From: UBA3210 sp048359995
Lineage (GTDB): Bacteria > Bacillota_I > Bacilli_A > RFN20 > CAG-449
Assembly (NCBI GenBank): GCA_048359995.1
Contig: DBGCPK010000002.1
Location: 1-64,000 of the forward strand
Direction of reading: 5' to 3'
Length of the DNA stretch: 64,000 nucleotides
A program made the translations under genes and the position numbers. Positions 44,167 to 53,147 of the stretch are shown piece by piece (position 1 is the first letter of the stretch; each line of letters starts with the position of its first letter). The notes beneath the pieces were generated by a model that saw only the letters and a list, made by a program, of their open reading frames with translations, did not search any database and was not told the DNA's origin.

Positions 44167-44167
44167 C

Positions 44168-44725
44168 CTATTTTAACTTTTTCCCGCTGGAAAAGGCTTT
44201 TCCGGCAATACCTCCGACCCGCAGGTAATCGTGATTGATCGGGTCATAAGAGATCAAATTCATCTTCGTCGGATCGATCGTTCCTTTTTCGTCGACAAAC
44301 GAAGAATCGACGCTGACGTTGACGATTTCACCGAAAAACAGACCATCGTCGCTGACTTTTTCCAAGCGGCATTCCAAACACATCGGCAACTCTTCGATAA
44401 CCGGAGCATCTACAAATTCGCTTCGAACGGCATGAAACCCCGCCTTTGAAAACTTATCCTTGACCTCGTTCGCGGAAACCATGCCGACATAATCTTCGCT
44501 TTCTAAGCGATCTTCCGTCCCGAAACCGACGGTGAAAGCTTTTCTGCTCAGAATATTTTTCGTCGTCTTGTGTTCCATAGCCAGAGAAAGCACGATCTGA
44601 TTGTAATCGCTGATTCCGCCCCAAGCCGCATTCATCGCATCGGGATTTCCCTCTTCGTCAAAAGTACCGATAATCAATACCGGAAGCGGATAGAGAACCG
44701 TTTTCGCACCTAAATTCTTTCTCAT
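44168..44725 (-). CDS. Flavin reductase / flavoredoxin family protein
   Basis: A 185-residue FMN-binding split-barrel protein. It contains the family pattern PVLIIGTFDEEGNPDAMNAAW (about 14-34), SLAMEHKTTKNI (about 48-59), then FTVGF and MCLECRLEKV. Members reduce or carry flavin for other enzymes or act as electron carriers. GAGGAAAG sits five bases before the ATG at 44725, which is preferred over an in-frame ATG 27 bases upstream. Its promoter lies just upstream. It ends one base from the stop of tetR. Confidence 0.85.
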   Translation of the reverse strand: MRKNLGAKTVLYPLPVLIIGTFDEEGNPDAMNAAWGGISDYNQIVLSLAMEHKTTKNILSRKAFTVGFGTEDRLESEDYVGMVSANEVKDKFSKAGFHAVRSEFVDAPVIEELPMCLECRLEKVSDDGLFFGEIVNVSVDSSFVDEKGTIDPTKMNLISYDPINHDYLRVGGIAGKAFSSGKKLK

Positions 44726-44751
44726 AATTCTTTCCTCGACTTTCTGTTTCA

Positions 44752-44757
44752 ATTATA
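44752..44757 (-). promoter_or_regulatory. -10 box before the flavin reductase gene
   Basis: A perfect TATAAT on the minus strand, about 27 bases before the start codon; the -35 region (TGCTTT) is poor. Confidence 0.5.
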
Positions 44758-44782
44758 TCCTTATCTCTTTGCGAAAGCATCT

Positions 44783-46504
44783 TTAATTCATTTCGAATAT
44801 TTTTTTTAGTTGCTCCAACGGCGCTTTCGGCGTACGATCCGAAGACAAAAGTCCATTGACTTCTTGTTGAACGTCGGTCAATTGCGTATAGCAATATCCC
44901 TGAAACTCCGTCTTTGCGATGCCTCGAATCAACTCATTGATTCTTTCACAAAGATCGCTTTCGTCTTTTGCGCCGCAGCCATAACCCCAGAAATCCTTTT
45001 TCAAGTCATTGATGAAAGCAATGCCGCCGAACTCCGTTAAGATGACCGGTTGATTCCGATATTTCTGTCCCTCCGCGAATAACGAATAACCTTGTGGGTA
45101 CATTCCATCATAATCTCCGCAATATTTATTCGGGAATTCCGCCGTCTTTTTTATATCGTAGTCGTGTATTCCGAGAATGTCGCTTTCTTCGATGGTTTCA
45201 AAACCATCGTTAGTGGAAATCAACCTTGTGGGATCCAAGCTTTTTGTAAGATAGTAAAGGCCTCTGGCGAAATTTTGCTGCGCTCTATCTGTTTTGATTT
45301 CTTGTACTCCCCAACTTTCGTTCAAAGGTACGTAAGCGATAATGCCGGTAAAGTTCTTTGTATAATTGACGATTTCTTGCCATTCGCTCGTGATAGATTT
45401 GACTTCTTGTTCGCAGAACGTATACGCAGAAGGCATTTCACACCAGACGAGAAATCCGAGTTCTTCCGCATAGTAATAGAAATAAGGGTCTTCGACCTTT
45501 TGATGTTTTCTTGCTCCGTTGAATCCCATCGCTTTTGCAAGTTCGATATCTTTCTTTATCGCTTCTATACTCGGAGGTGTTAATCCGCTTTCCGCCCAAT
45601 ATCCTTGATCCAGAATCAACCTTTGAAACAAGGGTCTTCCGTTCAGACAAATCTTTCCGTACTCATCGATATGAATCTTTCTTAAACCGATTCTCGAATG
45701 AGCCGAATCGACGACCTTCTTGGCTTTGAATAATTTGAAATCGACAGCGATCAAATTCGGCTGATCCGTCGACCACAACAGATGGCTGAAATCGAAAGCG
45801 TAATCAGCAAGCGAAATCGAAAACTTTGTGCGTTTTCCGTCTAAACTTATCCGTTGCTTTTTGAGTGTGCGATTCTTCCACTTTAAAGCGATTTCGAGTT
45901 CTTCCGCTTTTTCATAGAGCGTCTCTACGTATCCAAATATTCTCCGATGATCCACATCGGACTGCAAGGAATACCGCTCGATACAATCGTCGTCGAAATA
46001 ATCGATCCAAACGCTTTGCCAAATCCCGCTGTTAGGAAGATAAAAACACGCGAATACTTCCCCAGTCCATGTTTGCTTTCCGCGCGGAAGCCTCGTATCC
46101 AAAGTATCTTTGCACCGGACGACAATCTCGTTTTCTTCCCCTCTTAAATACTCTGTGATATCCACTTGAAAAGGAGTAAAACCACCGACATGTGTTTTGA
46201 CGTGATAGCCATTGATCCAAACGTCCGTCTGATAATCTGCCGCATTGAAACAAAGTAACGCACGACGGGAAAGATTGTCCCGTTCGATGACGAATTTTCG
46301 GCGATACCACAGGATATCGTAAACTCCCTTGTCGCCGATTCCGCTCGCATCATATTGGTAAGAAAAAGGCACAAGAATTTTTTTGCTTAATGCCAAATTC
46401 TTTATATCTCTTTCACCAAAATCAAAGTCCCACTCTCCATTCAAAATTTGATAATTTTCTCGTCTAAACTGAGGACGAGGATATTCTTTTCTTTCTGATT
46501 TCAT
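44783..46504 (-). CDS. Glycoside hydrolase family 2 (beta-galactosidase/glucuronidase type)
   Basis: A 573-residue retaining beta-glycosidase without signal peptide, so cytoplasmic. Layout: sugar-binding jelly roll (about 1-170, with YPRPQF, LNGEWDFDFG and VWINGYHV), an Ig-like domain, and a TIM barrel from about 280. The acid/base is Glu396 in PLNESWG and the nucleophile is Glu491 in ILTEFGG. The size is closer to beta-glucuronidases than to LacZ. The start at 46504 fits where GH2 proteins usually begin (KEYPRPQF); a second in-frame ATG at 46531 would overlap the small ORF before it. It is the last gene of the glycan-use locus. Exact sugar not provable. Confidence 0.88.
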   Translation of the reverse strand: MKSERKEYPRPQFRRENYQILNGEWDFDFGERDIKNLALSKKILVPFSYQYDASGIGDKGVYDILWYRRKFVIERDNLSRRALLCFNAADYQTDVWINGYHVKTHVGGFTPFQVDITEYLRGEENEIVVRCKDTLDTRLPRGKQTWTGEVFACFYLPNSGIWQSVWIDYFDDDCIERYSLQSDVDHRRIFGYVETLYEKAEELEIALKWKNRTLKKQRISLDGKRTKFSISLADYAFDFSHLLWSTDQPNLIAVDFKLFKAKKVVDSAHSRIGLRKIHIDEYGKICLNGRPLFQRLILDQGYWAESGLTPPSIEAIKKDIELAKAMGFNGARKHQKVEDPYFYYYAEELGFLVWCEMPSAYTFCEQEVKSITSEWQEIVNYTKNFTGIIAYVPLNESWGVQEIKTDRAQQNFARGLYYLTKSLDPTRLISTNDGFETIEESDILGIHDYDIKKTAEFPNKYCGDYDGMYPQGYSLFAEGQKYRNQPVILTEFGGIAFINDLKKDFWGYGCGAKDESDLCERINELIRGIAKTEFQGYCYTQLTDVQQEVNGLLSSDRTPKAPLEQLKKIFEMN

Positions 46505-46517
46505 ATCTTCTTTTGCC

Positions 46518-46610
46518 TCACAAAATCTCATCTTCCAAATCCTGATTTATGAAAGTTTTGACCGCCATAACGCCCTTATACGCTTCGAAAATCCGATAAC
46601 ATTTTTTCAT
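46518..46610 (-). CDS. Small 30-residue ORF between GH36 and GH2 genes
   Basis: A 30-codon ORF whose ATG overlaps the GH36 stop (ATGA) and has GAGGAG six bases in front; its TGA lies 13 bases before the GH2 start. The peptide has a basic start (MKKCYRIFEAYKG) and an acidic end (DLEDEIL), with no membrane segment or known motif. It could be a real micro-protein, a translation-coupling leader for GH2, or the rest of a deleted gene. Confidence 0.45.
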   Translation of the reverse strand: MKKCYRIFEAYKGVMAVKTFINQDLEDEIL

Positions 46611-48784
46611 AAAGTCTCCTCGATGTGCCAAATCCAACTACCGCAATCGGGGAGACGCGGAAACATAATACCCGCATTCATCAAAGCCCTGCCGCTTGCA
46701 ATCCGATTGAGTTCCTGGATTTTATACCTCTTGGTTTCGTCAAGTCCCCTGAGTTTCAGAACTCTTTCATGGTCGCACGGAACGCCGCGAAAACGTTCTC
46801 CGACGATATACGCCCGACTTTTATCCTTGCTTACCGCCATTACGCAAAAATAATTAGATGTAAAAGGATCGGAAAGTCTGTATAAATCTCCCTTTAATAT
46901 GAGTTCGTCTATTTGCTTGTAGTTTTCGATTTGATCTTTTATCTGATTTTTCTCTTCTTTCGAGAGTTTCGTTAAATCCAACTCGTATCCGGTCGCACCG
47001 AGCGAAGCGATGGCACCGCGCGTGAAAAGCGGCGTCGTTCTTCGGGTTTGATGATTCGGACAAGCCGAAACATGGCAACTCATCGCACTCATCGGATAGC
47101 AAATCGACGTCCCCCATTGGATTTTGCTTCTTTCCAATCCGTCTGTGTCGTCGCTTGTCCAAATCTGTGCGAAATAATAAAGCGCGCCGCCGTCGAATCT
47201 TCCTCCTCCGCCGGCACAGCCCTCGAAGAAGACGTCCGGAAAAGCCCCTGTAAGCCTTTCGGCAAGATCATAAAATCCGAGCGTATAGCGGTGCAGAAAT
47301 TCTCCTTGTCTGTCCTCCGGAAGGTGAGAAGCAAAATTCTCCGTGATGTCTCTGTTTTTATCCCATTTGACATACGAAATCTCATTTTGCCGAAGAATTC
47401 TACCGATCTCTTCGAATAGATAATCGACAACTTCTTTTCTTGTCAAGTCCAGTACCAGTTGATTGCGGCTTCGGCACGGATCGACTCCCGTCTTTTTGAT
47501 CGCCCAATCGGGATGGGATCGATACAATTCGCTGTCTTCCGATATCATTTCAGGTTCGAACCAAAGCCCGAAATGCAAGCCTTTTTCCCTGCAATGGTCG
47601 ATAATCGCCGTAAGTCCGCCTTTCAATTTTTCATCGTTGACGAACCAATCGCCCAAACTGCTTCTATCGTCGTCTCGATGCCCGAACCAACCGTCGTCGA
47701 GCACAAAAGTATCTATCCCGAGTTCCGCCGCTTCGTCGATGATTGCGAATAATTTCTCGCTGTCGAAATGGAAATACGTCGCTTCCCAGTTGTTTACAAC
47801 GATCGGACGCCGCATTTTCGCGCGTACCGGATCGATAATATAATCGCGGAAAAAATCGTGATAAGATCTCGACAATCCTCCCAGCCCTTCCGAAGAATAG
47901 CAAAGCGCAGCCTGCGGAGTGGTTAATTCCTTATTCCCGTTCAATTTCCAACCGAACATATAGTCGTTGATACCGCCTTGCACTCTTACGCTTTTATCGC
48001 TTGAAACTTCGGCCGTAATCGCAAATGATCCGCTGTAAATCAGATTAAATCCGTAACAATCTCCTCGCACTTCGTCGCACCCCTCCGCGAGAATCGCCAT
48101 AAACGGATTCATTTGATGCGAGGAATATCCTCGCGTAGATTCTATTCTCAGCGTTCCTTCCGAAAGCGCAGAAACAACGGGTTTTCTCTCGCTTCCCCAC
48201 GCCCCCGCAAGGCGGAGTGCGGAATAAGTCCCCTCATTATCGGGAAGTTGCGTGCAAAAGGAAAATGCCTTTACGATTTCTTCGGAATTCTTTCCCACAT
48301 TCCGGATAACCGCGTTTCTGATAAGCACGTCCGAATCTTTCATCACCGAATAATTCAATTCGACTTCCGTGTCCGAAAAATCGTCTTTTAAAGTGATCGT
48401 AAGCGTTTGAGTCGCTTTTCGTATGCAAGGCATTCCTTTTATCGAAATCGCACCGTCAAAGACGGCGTGCTTCACGTACTTCAAACGGCTCATAGAGGAA
48501 CCGTCTTCCCGTCTCACGATAATCGTCGCCGAATGAAAGTCGCCTCGACCGAAAAAGCCGCATTCCGACGGCATCGAATCCAAAGCCATATCCATATTGA
48601 CATCGTCGACATTCGGCTGAACCTTTTCGCCGTGTTCTCCGACTAAAAACGGAACGTCCCCGTCTTCGATCTTTTTTCCATAATAAAGATGCTGCAAAAA
48701 ACCCGCACGGTTTACATAAAAGCAGTAACTATAATTTTTGCCGTTTAGAATAAAACATCTTGCATGGGAATCATATACGATCAT
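46607..48784 (-). CDS. Alpha-galactosidase, glycoside hydrolase family 36
   Basis: A 725-residue enzyme, usual length for GH36, which removes terminal alpha-galactose from oligosaccharides such as raffinose or galactomannan fragments. An N-terminal beta-supersandwich (about 1-320) precedes the TIM barrel. The nucleophile is Asp475 in YVKWDKNRD, and the acid/base is probably Asp545 in WTSDDTDGLER. Family markers GCAGGGGRFD and LDDGWFGHRDDD are present. No signal peptide. AAAGGAG lies nine bases before the ATG at 48784; a longer in-frame start lacks support. It opens the GH36-GH2 part of the locus with its own weak promoter. Confidence 0.93.
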   Translation of the reverse strand: MIVYDSHARCFILNGKNYSYCFYVNRAGFLQHLYYGKKIEDGDVPFLVGEHGEKVQPNVDDVNMDMALDSMPSECGFFGRGDFHSATIIVRREDGSSMSRLKYVKHAVFDGAISIKGMPCIRKATQTLTITLKDDFSDTEVELNYSVMKDSDVLIRNAVIRNVGKNSEEIVKAFSFCTQLPDNEGTYSALRLAGAWGSERKPVVSALSEGTLRIESTRGYSSHQMNPFMAILAEGCDEVRGDCYGFNLIYSGSFAITAEVSSDKSVRVQGGINDYMFGWKLNGNKELTTPQAALCYSSEGLGGLSRSYHDFFRDYIIDPVRAKMRRPIVVNNWEATYFHFDSEKLFAIIDEAAELGIDTFVLDDGWFGHRDDDRSSLGDWFVNDEKLKGGLTAIIDHCREKGLHFGLWFEPEMISEDSELYRSHPDWAIKKTGVDPCRSRNQLVLDLTRKEVVDYLFEEIGRILRQNEISYVKWDKNRDITENFASHLPEDRQGEFLHRYTLGFYDLAERLTGAFPDVFFEGCAGGGGRFDGGALYYFAQIWTSDDTDGLERSKIQWGTSICYPMSAMSCHVSACPNHQTRRTTPLFTRGAIASLGATGYELDLTKLSKEEKNQIKDQIENYKQIDELILKGDLYRLSDPFTSNYFCVMAVSKDKSRAYIVGERFRGVPCDHERVLKLRGLDETKRYKIQELNRIASGRALMNAGIMFPRLPDCGSWIWHIEETL

Positions 48785-48874
48785 CTCAAAAATCTCCTTT
48801 ACGAATAACCGAACGGCTTCTTGCTCTATCCGATACAAACGGGATTGCCTCAGAGCCGACGATTATCTTCTTTT

Positions 48875-48883
48875 ATGATAGCA
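48875..48883 (-). promoter_or_regulatory. Extended -10 promoter of the alpha-galactosidase gene
   Basis: TG-C-TATCAT on the minus strand (TGC at 48881-48883, -10 at 48875-48880), about 90 bases before the start codon. There is no clear -35 box. Confidence 0.45.
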
Positions 48884-48928
48884 GTTTTTTCGTCTAAATA
48901 CCCGAAGATTGACGATAAAACCGATTTT

Positions 48929-49579
48929 TTAAAATCCCAAAGTAAAATCGGACAGATCCTTTATTTCTTTTCTGTCTTTCAACGAACAATCATCTTGCAC
49001 GCCGCAAACCGCAAATCCTCCCTGCTTCGCCGATTTTATGGCGATCAGTGCATCTTCGAATACTAAACATTCGCAAGGGATCAAACAGAGTTTATCCGCC
49101 GCTTTTAAATAAATATCCGGAAAGCCTTTTGAGCGGCTCACTTCGTCAAGAACCGTCACCGAACGGATATACTTCGTCAGATTGTTGCTCTTTATAAAAA
49201 TTTCCGCGCACGCCCGGTCGCTGGCTGTTGCTAATCCACATTTTATTCCGAGTTCATCGAACTCTTTTAAGGTTTCGAGCATATATGATTTTACTTTAAA
49301 AACCTTTTCGTAATATGTCAACGCGGATTTTAACCACGAATCATAAACCTCATTTTCGTCTAAATGTATATCGAACTCGCGGATTAAAATCCTTACGGTT
49401 TCCCGCATCGAAACGTGATTAAATCTCATCAAAAAATCTTCCGCGACCGAGATATGAAGATTTTTGAAAAGCGCGGCATAGATTTCACTCCACTTACTCA
49501 TGGAATCCGTAAGCGTCCCATCCATATCAAAAATGGCGCCCTTTATCCTATTCTTTACTGCAAATTTCCCGATTTCCAT
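48929..49579 (-). CDS. HAD-family hydrolase, beta-phosphoglucomutase-like
   Basis: A 216-residue haloacid-dehalogenase family protein with motif I FDMDGTLTDS (about 18-27), the motif II region with GLATASDR, a motif III Lys (RSKGFPDIY) and motif IV VFEDALIAIKSA. The helical cap and length fit beta-phosphoglucomutase or sugar-phosphate phosphatases. The start is chosen at the second of two adjacent ATG codons because GGAG lies six bases before it. It starts 23 bases after the metallo-hydrolase gene. Confidence 0.85.
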   Translation of the reverse strand: MEIGKFAVKNRIKGAIFDMDGTLTDSMSKWSEIYAALFKNLHISVAEDFLMRFNHVSMRETVRILIREFDIHLDENEVYDSWLKSALTYYEKVFKVKSYMLETLKEFDELGIKCGLATASDRACAEIFIKSNNLTKYIRSVTVLDEVSRSKGFPDIYLKAADKLCLIPCECLVFEDALIAIKSAKQGGFAVCGVQDDCSLKDRKEIKDLSDFTLGF

Positions 49580-49602
49580 CATCTGCTCCGCCTCATGTTT
49601 AC

Positions 49603-50421
49603 TTAAAATTCCACTTCTAATCCGTCGTAAGACACTATCATTCCGTATTTTTCGATTTCTTTGCGCATTTCGTCGTAAGTTTGACCGCAATTGTGGGAAA
49701 AATGATTCAATACGATTCGAGTTTGATCGTCGATCAGCCTTTCGCGTTTCATCCGATTTATAATTTCCAGATTAGTTCCGAAAGTCATATGATCGTTTCT
49801 CCACTGTCCGCCAAGTCCCAATCCTCCCGTACAATCGAGAGAAATCAAATCAAAGTGTTTTTCCGTTTTCAACTGTTCCCATACGCTTTCGAAAAAATAA
49901 CCGGTATCATGCGCGTATAAAACCCGCTTTCCTTCTTTTGAAATAGAGTAGATCAGGGGCGTAGATTTTGGATCGTGATCAGCCTTTAACGGCATCACCG
50001 AGTAATCGCCGAGCGTAAAACGTTTGTTTTCTTCCACTAAATGGACAACTACATTGCAATCCGGCTTATCCGCAACCCGTTTTATTTTTTCGTAACCGTC
50101 TCGCGCGACATAAAATTGCATCGCCCGATGGGAATGACTATACCTCTCCGCGGCAATTTCAATATCCTCGGGGTATAAGTGATCGCTATGGGAATGAGTG
50201 ATCAAGCAACCGCAGATTCTGTTCCAATCGAATCCATACTTCTGATAATGCCAGACGGTATCCGCGTTAAACTCGATCAGCAGGTTCTCATCAATCAATG
50301 TCTGGGAACGCGAACGCATATTTCTTCCGCCGAGTTTGCGGGATTGTTTGCACACGCGGCATTGACAGAACAAAGAGGGAACCCCTTCGTAAGCGGCTGT
50401 GCCTAAATACTTTATTTTCAT
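49603..50421 (-). CDS. Metallo-beta-lactamase-fold hydrolase, PhnP-like
   Basis: A 272-residue protein of the MBL superfamily. The metal site THSHSDH (His76, His78, Asp80, His81) is intact, with further ligands likely in KADHDP and near LDCTGG. The early CQCRVC motif (about 19-24) resembles the structural zinc site of PhnP, a phosphodiesterase acting on cyclic sugar phosphates. In this locus it may act on sugar-phosphate esters; that is inference. AAGGAAAGAG precedes the ATG. Confidence 0.85.
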   Translation of the reverse strand: MKIKYLGTAAYEGVPSLFCQCRVCKQSRKLGGRNMRSRSQTLIDENLLIEFNADTVWHYQKYGFDWNRICGCLITHSHSDHLYPEDIEIAAERYSHSHRAMQFYVARDGYEKIKRVADKPDCNVVVHLVEENKRFTLGDYSVMPLKADHDPKSTPLIYSISKEGKRVLYAHDTGYFFESVWEQLKTEKHFDLISLDCTGGLGLGGQWRNDHMTFGTNLEIINRMKRERLIDDQTRIVLNHFSHNCGQTYDEMRKEIEKYGMIVSYDGLEVEF

Positions 50422-50472
50422 AAGAACTCTTTCCTTTTTACCTCAATAAATTTTTCATAGAATGCCATTTTT

Positions 50473-52983
50473 TTACAAATAAAACCTGATTTCGCATTGT
50501 CGGCTTAAATCGATTTTTACGGGAAAAGAGATTGCATCTCCGTCGGGTGCATTCGCACCGATATTCAACGGAAATGCGGAACAACATTTTTCTGCCTTTG
50601 CAAAACTTGTTTCCACGCCGTTCACCATTATTTTTTTAACGCTCTCCGCCCCCTTTAAGAGATGATATTTCATCGTGATTTCGCGTTTGTCAAAGCACTT
50701 TTCACCACTAAAATTTCCCTCCGAAGAATAGAATTTGACAACGAATGCATTGCACTCCTTGCAGTAATACCCCTCATATGCACTCTTGCGGTATTCCCCC
50801 GATTGATAAGCCGTCGTTTCCGTGTCGTCTTCGTAAAGATAACCACTATCGCTTGCTTCCTTGCAAGGATAAAAATCGTAAACCAATCTATCCCACTTTT
50901 GCATCTTCGTATTGCGCTCTTCGAATGCGAGCGGTATCAAAGCGCCAAGGCGAACAAACAGCGGCATTTCGCGTAAACCATATTGTTTGCCGATGGTTTT
51001 ACCGCCCGAATAAATTTTTCCGTCAAAGACATCCAGCCACTTGCCTTGCGGAAGATACGTGCGCACTCTTTCATCGATCGCCGCTTTACTGCAACGTAAA
51101 ACTATCGCGGCTTCTCCGCCGGCCTGAAAATACTCGATTTTAACTTTATGTGCAATGCCGCCGCTTATCACCTTTAAAGGAAAATTCATAGCGGAATGGA
51201 GCGTTTTATCCTCAAGCACCTTTTCTCCGTCTATCCAAACCGTACACCCGTCGTCGCAGCAAACCATAAGTTCGACGTCGCTTTCAAACCTCACTTCCGT
51301 TTCAAAGCGCGCGGAAAAATTATAGACAGGAACGCCTTTTTCGGGCGATTTGTGGTTGAGTACGATATCCAAGGTATCGTATTCGGCGGAAGCAATCGCA
51401 TTGCCCTGCAATTCGGTTCCGTCAAAATAGGTTGCCTTTACGGGAGAAAGATAATTTTTCTTGTCGATGGTCAGGTATTTTCTGCCGGCAACCGGTCTAA
51501 TCAAGATATCGTTACCGAGCATATATTCGTCGGTGATTTTAGCCGCCTTCTTATCATCGGGAAATTCGTAACCGAGCGCTTTAAAAAGAGGTTCGCCCGT
51601 TTCGTAAGCATTGTATGCGTTTTTATAAATCACGGGAAGCAGGCGATAACGGAGATTGTTGTATTCCCTCACAATATCCAAGGTTTCCTCGTCGTAAGCC
51701 CAAGGTTCGCGGAAACGCTTTACGTGGTTCGTGCAATGCGGACGGAATACGGGCGATAGCGTGCCGTACTGCATCCAACGGATAAAACCTTCTTTATTTG
51801 GATTTCCGAGATGACCTCCGCAATCGGAATTAACGTAGGGAATACAGTTGTTGCCGCACTTTATTAAAGTCGCGATTTCCTGAGCAAGCGACTCGGTTTC
51901 GCTTTGGATATCCCCCGTCCATTGGATCGAATAACGATGCGACGCAGAATCCAAAATGTTTTGATAGTACCCGTTTGCCACGTTAACCACGTTGCCCATA
52001 ATGACGGGACGGCGATAAATTTCGGCATTGCCGGAAATCGTTTGCCAATAATGCTTTGTCACATCGGCAAACAGATATAACCCTAACGTTTCCCATCGAA
52101 TATTTTGAGTAGGCGAAACGAGGTTCGAACTCCAATTCCTGTCGTACCACCATATGTCAAGTCCCATTTTCATCAAGGACTGCAATTTGCTTTCGCGATA
52201 CGCTATCTCTTCCGGATCAAAAACTTGTTTTCCGTCCAAAGGTTCGGGGTGATCGTTGAAGCAAATCTCTACGCCATGTGCGTGCGCAAAGTCAAAAAAA
52301 CGCTTCATATCGGGAAAAAGTTTTGTATTGATCTCATATCCCCAACCCTTTTCACAATCGCGCCAATCGGTATCGATGACCATTACGTCCAACGGCACAT
52401 TGCGCTTTTCATAATCGAGGATAAGGCGTTTTGCCTCTTCTTCATTGTAAGCGTAATATTTACTGTTCCAGCCTCCCAAAGTCGAAAGGCGGACGAGTTC
52501 GCATCTGCCGGTCAGTTCCACGAACAATTTGCGAAGTTTTTTCGGATTCTTTTCGCACAAAAGCAGATAGATATCCCGAACGTTTTCGCTTATTTCATAT
52601 TTGCCTTTCGCTTTCGCGGAATACCCATCTTCGGGCAGGATAATGCGCGGCGTATCCGAAATAACAAACACTTCGGGCGTTCTATCTAATGGAGGGAGTT
52701 CTCCGCTATTAGCGAGACTTTTGTATTCGTATACTTTTTTGCCCTTCTTCTCTAAACGTATGCCTGATAACGATTTCGCCTTTTCGGGAATAACTAATCT
52801 ATAATCGCCAAAACACAGACTGTTCTCTTTCTCAACGCAGTCGATGGACTTCGAGTATTGAGTTCTGTTGGGGATAAAGAATGTATTATCATCACAAAAT
52901 TTTCCGTTTTTCCTACGCTCGATACGGACGATATCTTCGCTTAACAGTTGAACGCGAAGATTTCGATAAACAAATTGTTCCAT
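50473..52983 (-). CDS. Glycoside hydrolase family 31 with inserted PA14 domain
   Basis: An 836-residue GH31 enzyme: N-terminal beta-sandwich (about 1-165), TIM barrel (about 166-500) and C-terminal beta domains. The nucleophile should be Asp281 in WWYDRNW and the acid/base Asp358 in QWTGDIQSE. The nucleophile motif differs from the usual D(M/L)NEP, so the substrate may differ from common alpha-glucosidases or alpha-xylosidases. A PA14-like domain (about 545-660; CDDGCTVWIDGE, VKIEYFQAGG) sits between the barrel and the distal beta domain and probably binds carbohydrate. No signal peptide. GAGGAAATGAA precedes the ATG. Confidence 0.88.
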   Translation of the reverse strand: MEQFVYRNLRVQLLSEDIVRIERRKNGKFCDDNTFFIPNRTQYSKSIDCVEKENSLCFGDYRLVIPEKAKSLSGIRLEKKGKKVYEYKSLANSGELPPLDRTPEVFVISDTPRIILPEDGYSAKAKGKYEISENVRDIYLLLCEKNPKKLRKLFVELTGRCELVRLSTLGGWNSKYYAYNEEEAKRLILDYEKRNVPLDVMVIDTDWRDCEKGWGYEINTKLFPDMKRFFDFAHAHGVEICFNDHPEPLDGKQVFDPEEIAYRESKLQSLMKMGLDIWWYDRNWSSNLVSPTQNIRWETLGLYLFADVTKHYWQTISGNAEIYRRPVIMGNVVNVANGYYQNILDSASHRYSIQWTGDIQSETESLAQEIATLIKCGNNCIPYVNSDCGGHLGNPNKEGFIRWMQYGTLSPVFRPHCTNHVKRFREPWAYDEETLDIVREYNNLRYRLLPVIYKNAYNAYETGEPLFKALGYEFPDDKKAAKITDEYMLGNDILIRPVAGRKYLTIDKKNYLSPVKATYFDGTELQGNAIASAEYDTLDIVLNHKSPEKGVPVYNFSARFETEVRFESDVELMVCCDDGCTVWIDGEKVLEDKTLHSAMNFPLKVISGGIAHKVKIEYFQAGGEAAIVLRCSKAAIDERVRTYLPQGKWLDVFDGKIYSGGKTIGKQYGLREMPLFVRLGALIPLAFEERNTKMQKWDRLVYDFYPCKEASDSGYLYEDDTETTAYQSGEYRKSAYEGYYCKECNAFVVKFYSSEGNFSGEKCFDKREITMKYHLLKGAESVKKIMVNGVETSFAKAEKCCSAFPLNIGANAPDGDAISFPVKIDLSRQCEIRFYL

Positions 52984-53147
52984 TTCATTTCCTCTATTGA
53001 TCTAATAATTGACTGGTTTTAACGCCTTTTTTATCTTTGAGACTCTGAGTCGAGTCGAAACATTCACGGATATTTTTTTCTCGATTTTAAAACCCAAAAG
53101 TTTTTTGCTTTTCTTCCGCGGTTGTTTTCATTTGAAAAAGATCGCTT

